From Aculops lycopersici (lineage: Eukaryota; Arthropoda; Arachnida; Trombidiformes; Eriophyidae), in contig WNKI01000001.1 in assembly GCA_015350385.1 (NCBI GenBank), positions 3,250,895-3,314,894 on the forward strand: 64,000 bases of DNA, given 5' to 3'. Shown here in pieces: positions 52,401-62,203 of this stretch. Each line of letters opens with the position of its first letter. Position 1 is the stretch's first letter. The notes beneath the pieces are model-generated. The model made no database searches. It saw only the letters and a program-made list of their open reading frames with translations, and was not told the DNA's origin. The translations under genes and the position numbers were made by a program.

Positions 52401-55400
52401 CTTGCTGCTTTTCTTGGTGCCGCTGTCGCCGACTTTTGTTGCCGCTGACTTTCTCGTCCCGTTTCTCGACCAGAAGCCCGAGGAGACACCTCCTTTTGGT
52501 TGCAAGTAAATGATAAAGTTCATTAACTCTCTAGTTCTAGGCTGCGGCTGTCGCCACTGGTACCGTTACTGTTGGCAATTCTCGCAGTAGTAGTAGTTTT
52601 GGTAATTGTGGCGATACTAACCCAAGTAGAAGGAGTAGTTTTCCTCACTAGTCGTGGCAATGGCGGCTTTCGAAAGTACCGTGCAGTGACTTTTGTGTGG
52701 CTCACAAATAAATAAGAACCACCGCCGTCACTAACACGTAGTTTTCTGCTCCTCCTGTGTCATTCCGTCCCGTTAGCCGGCTAGCAGTAATGCCAGTCGT
52801 TTGAGAGAAGAGTAGTTAGAGTCAAAGGAGACTAGAGAGGGAGAGAGGAGCGTAAAACGGCTTGCAGCGGCAAGCACAACAAAGACAACTCAATCAAGAC
52901 TCGCCACTTGCTCCACTGGCCAGCTACTTGTCGCTATGTGCCGCCGCCGCCTCGCTGTTAGCACTATTACACGCGGCAGCGGCGGCTTATAGCGACAACC
53001 ACTGCGCTCGCTCGTGTCCTCGGCGACAAGCAAAGACTTAACTCATCGTCATTTGCACGCTTGAATCATTTTCATCTCTGCCCTTTGGATTCTTGCTCTG
53101 CCCTCTCTTTCGTCCGGTTTGTTATCGGCTAGTTGGCCAGCTGGCCCCAAGACGCCGGCCGACAGTTTGCTTGCCGTCGGTTGGCTTAAGAGCAAGCCAG
53201 CAAGCAAAACACTCGCCCACTGCTCTTTGCGTAATCAGACCAAGACGACGACCAGGCGACAACCTCTCTGCTAGCAGCTCGTCGAGCTGGAAGCCCGAAG
53301 GAGAAGGAGGAGCCAGAGAGGGAAGATGGTCATTTTGACAGTTGCATAACAAATGGCCAGCAAGTTGCGCAAACTCCGAGAGGCAACTGACTTTTGTCCA
53401 GTTTCTCCTCTCTATGAGGAGAGACAATCACGCAGGGAAATAAAAGAAGAGTGAAACCAAATAGAGGGAATCTAAAAGCGACAGACCATAAGACACGCGA
53501 GCAACTTGTCGTCTCCTATCTTTTTGTCGGCGCTTATTTTGTTGGTGGCATTTTCAGTAGAGGACAACTACGACGACGACGACGACTTTGGAGAGGAGAG
53601 GAGCATTGATTTCTGGCGGCATGTAAACGAAACTAACAGCAACAAAACAAAAATAAACGATTGTTTGGTCTCTAGGCATTCAGTCAGCTACTACAACTAA
53701 AACGACTACCATCACCAGCTTTCGGCCAACCAGTTAATTGAAACTACAGCGAGATCAACGGAATACAAAAACAACAATAGCCATAAGCGGCAAACTGATC
53801 ATTAGTTTCTGGCCTAACGGCCCTCCAGTTGCCTTTGATAATTTCTAAATGAATTTATCATGTCTATTTAGAAACTACTGGAACTAGCGAGAGCAACTTG
53901 TGGCCAGCTGTTGACTTTTTACCCCCCAACTTTTTGTCTCGTCATCCTAGTTGCTGTCGTTTGTTGGGTATCTGTAACATTGCAGTCGCAAGTTTGCCGC
54001 TGGTTCCATGACAATCAACTCGCATTTTGACTTTATTGTTCTCGCTTCCAATTCGAAAAACATAACAAACAACTCAACTGCTCTTTATTTCAATCCAGAC
54101 CATTTGTCGTCGTTGTTGTTCAGTTAGTTGGTCAGTCGAACACAAACAGCAACAGTAAGCTAGCGAAGGGCGAAAGCGGAAATGTCATTTCAGCTTAATC
54201 GGAAGGGCGGCAAGAGCTGTGGTTAATGTTGGCTAAATAGTCAGCCGGAAGTCTAGTTGGTGGCTCTCGGTCGAGGAGCTGACGTCAGCATTAAGATTTT
54301 GTGCCCAAACTTGAACAAGCGGCAAGTTGGTTTTGGTCAATTAGAACGTGATCATGATTCATGGAATGAAAGAGCAATCTATAGAGAGCAGATGATAATA
54401 ATTTTTATCGATCCCCATGATGCGAAAGCCATTTATTATGGGGAGAAAAATCAATGGGAAAATTGGTGTGTCCCTCTTTTTCGTCACACAGGATTTTTAT
54501 TGCCAAGAACCACAGTGCCTCTGACTCTATGGCATTTTACCATGAGCGAGCGCGTGCAACACGCAGAGAATGCGAGAAAAAAATTTGCCCAACAACGGGG
54601 TCGAACCGTTGACCTTCGCGTTATTAGCACGACGCTCTAACCGACTGAGCTAGCCGGGCTGTACATGATGGGGGAGGGCGAAAGAGAGTTTATAAACTTG
54701 TGCATGTGAGTTCACTTACTCGCAAAGGTGGCTCGCGTTGTTGGAGTTTGCTCTTTTCAACACCTCCAATGACTCGAGAATCTTATCACACTCCTCGGCC
54801 GACCCCGCGATTCTGTCTAGCCGTATAGATTTGGAAAAGATCGAGATTTTTAGCTCTTACCTTAGTATATCATGACTCATGTACTCGTAGACATTAAAAC
54901 TACAAAGATATGAGACAAAAATTGATGATATATGAGGTAAATGAGCCGACTGTCAGCTGTGATATTGTCTCATTTCCGCCGCCAAAAAGACAACTCGCTG
55001 GCTAATTCACCGAATGAAAAGATATTTATTTTTTCCTATCTAGCAAAATTTATATATATATATATATAGTTAAAATCGTAACCTAGTTTCTCAACTTGGT
55101 TGCAGCTTGGTGGTGACTAGCCATAGACTAGAAATATAAATCTAACGCGACATTCGAGAAGCACGTCCAGTCTTGGTTCTCGCGATCATTATTGGGTCAA
55201 TTGTGAGTTTAGTGGAGAAGATGGAGACTTCCAATTTCTATGAATGAATGGAGAACCACCACCACCACAGACACCGACGGCGGTCCCTTGAAGGGCACAC
55301 CACGATTGAGCCGCGAAGACACTAAATCCAAGTTGCTGTGGTCATAGGAGGAGTGGTGATGGTTGCATGTTATGTAATAAACGACAAAGCCCAACATGTA

Positions 55401-57176
55401 ACATAATTTGCGGTTTGAACTGAAGCAAGAAGCAGAAACAGCAACAACAATGACAACATGATCTCTGCTTTGTGGCTATGACTGTAAGTGTGGTTTTGGT
55501 TGTAGTTTGAGTTTGGAAAATCGATTTCCAGTTCCATTAACGTCGAGCTGCACCAAAGAGGATAGTGTAGCACAAAACCACTAACCACCAAGCAAGTTGA
55601 CCACCACTATTGTTTTGACTGCCGCCAAGAGATGATTTAGAGATGGACTCGACTGGATCTGGCTCAGTTTTTCCGTGTCCAGTTCTATTGGGTGTAACTC
55701 TAGTTTCCCATTCGCTAGCAAGTTAACAATCAATTCAATCCAATCGGCGGATGGACCCCAGAGAAACCGACCGAACTCTTTGGCTGTTTGTCCGGCTCGT
55801 TGGCTGGTGTTGTAGCAACGACTGAATCTACTGCAGTAAAACCAACACTAAGACGACGAGGAAACTCTGCATTAAATTACATTAGATGGACTCCTCCATC
55901 TTTGCTCCCACCTCCACGGAGATCCATCGACAAGCTTGCCGGTCTTTTGGGTTTTCTTATTCGCTCGGTGAGTGAAGTAACGCGCGGCCACGGACAATAT
56001 GAGATAAGATCATCATTAAGCTGGCTTCTTTGTCGATCGCTCGTCTCTCCGTTAGGCCATCATGACAAAGAAGTAGAAGAAGACGAAGACAACGATGTCG
56101 ACGACAAAGACGACAAAAACCAAGACCTAGGGCAAAGTTGGCCGGCCAACTTGGCGACATGGTAGTTACATCACCTAAGCGGCTGATTAATTGTCTCGCC
56201 GTTAGAATGGGCGGCTCTTTGGTTCCCTCGCCGCTGCTCATTGGAGATGGAACTGGGAGCTGAACTCTGGCCCTGGCTTGAATGCCAATGGAGCTTTTCA
56301 TCGTCACTTCCGGAAGCGCCATTTTCTGCCTCCTCTCCGCTTCAGCAGACTAATTGGCCTTAGCGAGCCAACTAACTGGCCAGCCTTTTGATCGAAAAGT
56401 TACACTGCTTAACCATCCGTCGGCTGGCTGGCTAGATGGATACTGGCCCGACTCTCAACGAAGAGTTGCCGCTCCTCTCGGTCAATCTAAATTCAAGTGG
56501 GACGCTTCGATTGGGTTTAAAATCACTCGCTTCACTAGTCCGTCCACTTCCCGTTCAAGTAACACGCAGCAACTTGGTGGCTTGTTAGGTGGCACTGATC
56601 AATTGAGTATAGTAGCCACCACTCGTCAGTTGGTTGGTCGGTCGGTCGAGTTAATTCAGTTAGTGTATCAATTCGAGTTGTAGATGTAGGGCCATTCTAG
56701 TTGGTGGTACCATTGACACAGAGTCTCGCGAGTCCCTCGAACCCTTGGCTCTCCGACAAGCGAGATGATGGGACACTAGCTAGCGAATGGTAATTTAGTT
56801 TGCGCGCCCCTTCCGGTTGCTCCATGCTCTCGAGTTTTGCAAGGCGGTCAATTGTATGCTCGTCGTCGTCATCGTCATTTCCATCTATTTGTTGTAAGTT
56901 GAAGCAAAATTATACTCTCCAGTATCCTGAGTTAACACAAGTGACGAGGAGAGCCACTCAATTAGAAGGGATAGCGCATCTCGTCTCGTCTCGTCTCGAC
57001 TTCCATTCTCCTGGGATCCCTCTGAACCCAACCAAAAGTTTGGCCGCCAATATCACCGGCGCCAAGGGCCAGCAAATGGGATCCCATGTGAGCGGCTAGG
57101 CAGCCCACTAGACTTTTCCTTGTAGTGCAGTCATCATCCCCACGAAATGGATTCCAAGTCAAGGGAAGAGTTACAA

Positions 57177-57209
<33 letters not shown>

Positions 57210-59190
57210 TACAAAAATCAGCGTAACGCGTCGCTAACTTTCGATCGGCGGAAGGCCAAGATCGATTATGCGCATCGACGATGATGTCAAGCTAGCTACA
57301 TAACATAAATTAGGTGGACCCCTCCACTGGATACACCGGCTAACACGCTGGTGGTTGCTCGATTGGTTGCTCTGGTTCCACTGAGAAGGAGAAGCCACTC
57401 GATCGTCACTCGCGCTAGTGGCGACGGCGGTGGTTAGCTTGCCGACTCGCTGGGCGCAAGATTAATGAAAAGTCACTTGTAGTGTGGCCACACTAACAAA
57501 CGCCAACAGTGAGCAGTCATATTCATGTTGCTTCTGCTGCTCCTCCTCGTCCAAAGTTTGGTCTCGACGACGACCAAGACTATTGACTGCCAATCTCGGC
57601 AAGCGCGTGTCGCGCTTCAGCTGCCAGTCGCCCGACTGCTGCTCTTTTGCTCCTGGACACTGGCATAGATGATTGATTGCGTCGTTACAGTTAGCTGGCC
57701 AACACGAGCCTCAGTGACTCGCGGCCACCTTGCTATCTCTGGCCACGTCGCAAACGGGTGTGCTGCTAGTCTATGTTTGTTTCTTTCAAGTGGACAAACT
57801 TGCACTGTGCATTTGCATGCTCTTTCGTCTTGCGAGTTGCGCAAGTAGCAACAGCGATGGTGGTGGTGGCGGCACGGAAGTGTAGCCATCCTATGGGATA
57901 CAAATGGCAAACTTTTTCCTCCTTCGGTTGGCGAATTTTCCCGCTGGATCGATCCATTGTTGAGTCCTCCTCATCGGCCGAACCAACGGTTCATTGTTGC
58001 TGTCGCTGCTCCTGTTTGCATGAGAACTAATTGTACTCCAATGTTTAATCGGAGCACCAAGAGGTTCGTTCGCTTTCGCTAACCGGAAGTTATCTATCCG
58101 CCGAGAAGCAGGACGAATTGTGGGCAGAGATTGTTGTCATCGTATCTTGCTTTTGTGTTTGCGTGTATGAGTATGTATTTCTCTGCGTGTGGTGCTAACA
58201 ACAGGAAGTGAGTGGGAGAGCCAATCAATCATCATGTCGAGTTGACTAGCGCATCAACAACATATATTCGTAAACAAATTCCAAAAGCGCAACAGAGCGA
58301 AAGAGTTGACGGCTTTGCTCTTTTTCATGAGGTTAGTCACCTATCTCATCCTCAAACCAGAGCAAGTGGTTGTTTGGTAGGTTAGCTGTAACAAAGCGAG
58401 AGGGATACAGCAACAGCAACAACAACAAAAACAACAAAGGCTACCCTTCTCGTTGGTCGAGTGGCGGTTTCTTCTAGCGTTGCTGTGTTCTGTTCTGTTG
58501 TGTTATGTTCTGTTGTGTGCAAATTGGAAGACGGATTGATTTGTCGGTTTGGGTTAGTGCTTTTGGTTAGCTCCTGGTTTTGTTTCGTGGATAAGTAGAG
58601 TCAGCGAAACAAGCGAAGCCAATTTGATTTTTGCTCTCCCTCTTCTACTAGCAGCACTGCCATCACAACCAACGACCGAATAGTACATATCGAGTATCCG
58701 ATACACGAATCGAATGGTTGGATCGGCAAATTGGCGACACCGAACCGAGGGTCTGAGCAGATTGCTGTCAGTTGGGCGAGATTTGTTGTCTCAATCACTA
58801 GGTCGCTCGCTCAAACTGGAGACTTGGCGCGTTAAGGTGACGTATTGGGCATCCCGACAAGTCACTTGCCATCCATCAATCGAACTTGAAAGAGACAACA
58901 AAGGAGTTGCCAGCTCGTCTATTGCTCATCTGTTACTTTTCTCCTCCATCCTCTTTTCTCTCACTTTATCACTGGCAACCTTGCGCCTCAACCCTGATTC
59001 TATTGAGTTGCGTTTAGCCGCAACGCAAACTCCTCTCTTTCTTTCTGCCAAAAGAGCGAGTGCAAATTTTTGGCCGCCATTCAATCGTATTGTTTGGCGG
59101 CCAGTAGAGGCAAAGGGAGGCGACCAAATGACATACGAGCGCCACATAAACATGCGACAGGCAGCGGCGGTGGCGCCGTTGACCATATTA

Positions 59191-59228
<38 letters not shown>

Positions 59229-62172
59229 AAAGTTGGCAGATGAAAGAGGGAAATCGGTGGCCCCAAATACAAACCGTCGCATAGCTCCACTTGATCTATG
59301 CGCACGAGTGTCTAGCGACCGCCGCCGAGTTTGCTAGCCGCCTATTAGCTTCCCATAGGCAGCGGCCGCATCCAGTTAGCAAACATCCGCTCACTCGCTT
59401 GCCTCCGAGTCTCAGGGGACTTTCCTAAGCTAGTTGGCGCCATTCTCAGTCAGCTGGTCGTTACAACTCTCTTTGTGAGTTCTATTGCATCAGCTGCCAT
59501 TCAATCAATCGAGTTGAGAGTTGAAACTCTCGACAGCGACAAGAGCGTTTGAAGTTGCGCTGCTACTTGAATGTTGAACTAGTCTCCGGTCCTCTTTACT
59601 TCCATTGCGTTGCTGCAAACTAGATAGACGACGACGATGACGACAACGATGGCGATGGCGATGGCGACGCCGACTGGCACAAGAGAAGGCAAACATCAAT
59701 GGAATCAATCAAGACGAAAGAGGCGGCCAACTCGCGCCACTGACCAAACTTTTGCCAGCGCCAGCATTCTGAGAAAGTTGGTTTACAAGTCGCCTTGCCC
59801 ATTCGCGACTAGGCCGGCGACATCCGGTGGCCGTGCAACCAAAACGAGCAGTCGAACAGTGGACACGCACTCACACTGGCGCCACTGCACGAGCGAGTGG
59901 GCGCATTGTGTGTTGCTCACTTGCTTGCCGAGAATCACCCAGTCGCTCTCTGTCTATCTGTTTGTGTGACGTAACAACAGCCACCGAATCAACATCTTCA
60001 ATTTTCATACGCTTCACTTATTAGCATTCCCTTTCAACATTTTAAACTCTCTCGCTCGCCGCTCACTTTGCTCGGTTCTCACTGTGAAAAGGAACGCAAT
60101 GACTAGAGAGGAGGAGACACAATAACTGGCCAGTGGACGCTCACTTGAATCCGGCAAGTCGCTGCGAGAGATCCACTAGCCGCTTGTTATCCTAGCCGCC
60201 ACCAAAGCAGCAGAGGCCATGATAACAAGCGCTCCAATGGCGACATAGGCAATGGGCGCAGCGAGACGAGAGAATCCATCTATAAATCAACTAGACGGCG
60301 CTGGTCGGTGGTTGCGAGTGCAAACATTGTGCAAGTGGTTGACCATAACAACATTGTGCTCGTTGTGCGGTCACTTTTCCAGCGAGGCCGAGTTTGGCTG
60401 AGCTCTGCTTTGGTCCACTCTGCCTTGCCCTTGTGTGCGGCTTTGGAGCTGTTGTCGTTGGTCTCGTTGCTGGCGAAACGCAAATTGCGCTGCCCCTCGT
60501 CCGTCGCTGCCGTTGGTTTTGCCGCTTCTGCTTGGGGTACCTAGCGACTTTGTGCAACTCCAATCCAACCAACTAGCAGAGAGCTCAGCTCAAATTGAGT
60601 GTGCCAAAGCAATTGAGTTATCTGAAAAAACATTGAACTCCTTTCTCCTCCTCCTTCTTCTCCATCTTCCTAAGCTTATATTCCTTTTGGCTTTGGGATT
60701 TCAAATTTTTAAAGTCAGTTGCCTTCAAGTCCTCCAATGGGTACAAGCGTCTCGCAAGAGTAGGGCAACTGGCAATTTCCTCTCGAAGCCAAATTGTCCC
60801 CTCCATCCCAAAGCTTGTAATTTCTGCTTCAAACTCAAATGGAACAGATAACATCAGTTCTATCCTCCATCTGCACCACCTATTTCTCCACTCTACTCCT
60901 CCGGTCTGGTTATCGATCGATTTTCTCTTGTAATAGTTTTCACATAACTTGACAACATCCCTCTATCTCTTTGGCTCACCTTGTCTCGTCTCGTCTCGCC
61001 TCGCCTCGAATCGTATCGGTGCCGTGAAGCCAGGTAAACTAACCTTCGTCTATCCACCTGCTGCAACTTGTTTCTGCCTTGACACCCACAAAACTACAGT
61101 GGCGCCACGCTGGTCCATTGAGCCAAGCGACACCAAGATCATTCGCGGAACCTCAATGAGCATCGACTGCATGGCGGCCGGCTTTCCGCCGCCACGAATC
61201 ATCTGGACCAAGGCGGCGGGCGAACCGCAATCCACCAACATGGCGCTTAGTATAAACTCGGCGACGAACGCGGTCAAGACTGGCAACCATCATCTCGGAT
61301 CATGGGTAAGTGTTTAAAAGATGTTGTATCAAGAATCAATTTATATCAATGCAACTTATGCTAACTCCTACAATCCAATCCAATCCGATCCGATTCAATC
61401 CAATAAAACAGCGACCCATCGTGTCGAGTCCTCATCTGCAGGTTTACGAGAATGGGAGCCTCAATGTTCTGGACGCTCGCGACTCGGACGCAGGACACTA
61501 CATGTGCCAGGCTCTAAATGGAGTTGGACCGGGACTTAGCAAGGTGGTTAGAGTTATAATCAACGGTGAGTACTTTACTTTACTTAACTCTACTTTACCT
61601 GAATGACTTTATGACTGTTAGTGGTGGAAATTTTGGATGCGATCAATCAAGTTTGACCTTCAACTTGATGACATAATGCTCGATGCAAACTTGAACAAAT
61701 TGAGACGAGCGGTGGATCTGATAAGAACCGTATTATTTTTAGTGGCGGTCACTAGGGGGTATGAGTAATAGCGATCCAAGCGACGTTGTGTAAGTCGACA
61801 CTGAAAATTATACGGCACTTGTGAGAATCTACGCAGAGCTTGCAACATCTTCCTCCCATTGCTTATTGAATTAATCTTGACGAATTAGAATGTGATCGAA
61901 AACTGAGTTGAATTTGACGAAATGAAACGAAACGACCAAGACTAAACTAGACTTGTTTGGTTAGCTTGTGATATGAACTTGAAGTTTAGCTCGTCATGTC
62001 AGCTCTGATGAGTAGTGCTTGCGTTCAATTGTACTAACTTGCTGGCTCACTCGTCGGAGAGATCAATAGCACAACAAGTGTCTCTGAGGGACACTTGAGA
62101 GAAAAAGACCGAACTCATTTGTCAGCTGATTTGATCGACGTGCAAAATCCCCCACAGCTTTTACCACTACTG

Positions 62173-62203
<31 letters not shown>

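Larger units (their letters stand above)
50792..61099 (+). other. Dscam intron 4, about 10.3 kb, with nested tRNA
   Basis: The intron lies between Ig7 and Ig8. I looked for Ig-like exons (W ... DxGxYxC) and saw none. Contents: (AT)n at 50829-50845, inverted repeats and a TATA box at 52095-52164, a hairpin at 53825-53881, tRNA-Ile on the minus strand at 54586-54659, (TA)n at 55051-55068, and (GA)n at 57177-57198 and 59196-59224. CCGGAAGT boxes occur at 51555, 51665, 54245, 56306 and 58083. Confidence 0.55.

Noticed and set aside
54257..54640. 127-codon plus-strand frame running through the antisense tRNA
   Set aside because: Its end is the reverse complement of the tRNA, and the upstream part matches no family I know; kept only as context for the tRNA finding.
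50792..61099. Search for a tandem array of alternative Ig exons in the Ig7-Ig8 intron
   Set aside because: No repeated exon-sized units, no recurring Trp plus DxGxYxC pattern, and no arrays of splice sites were seen.
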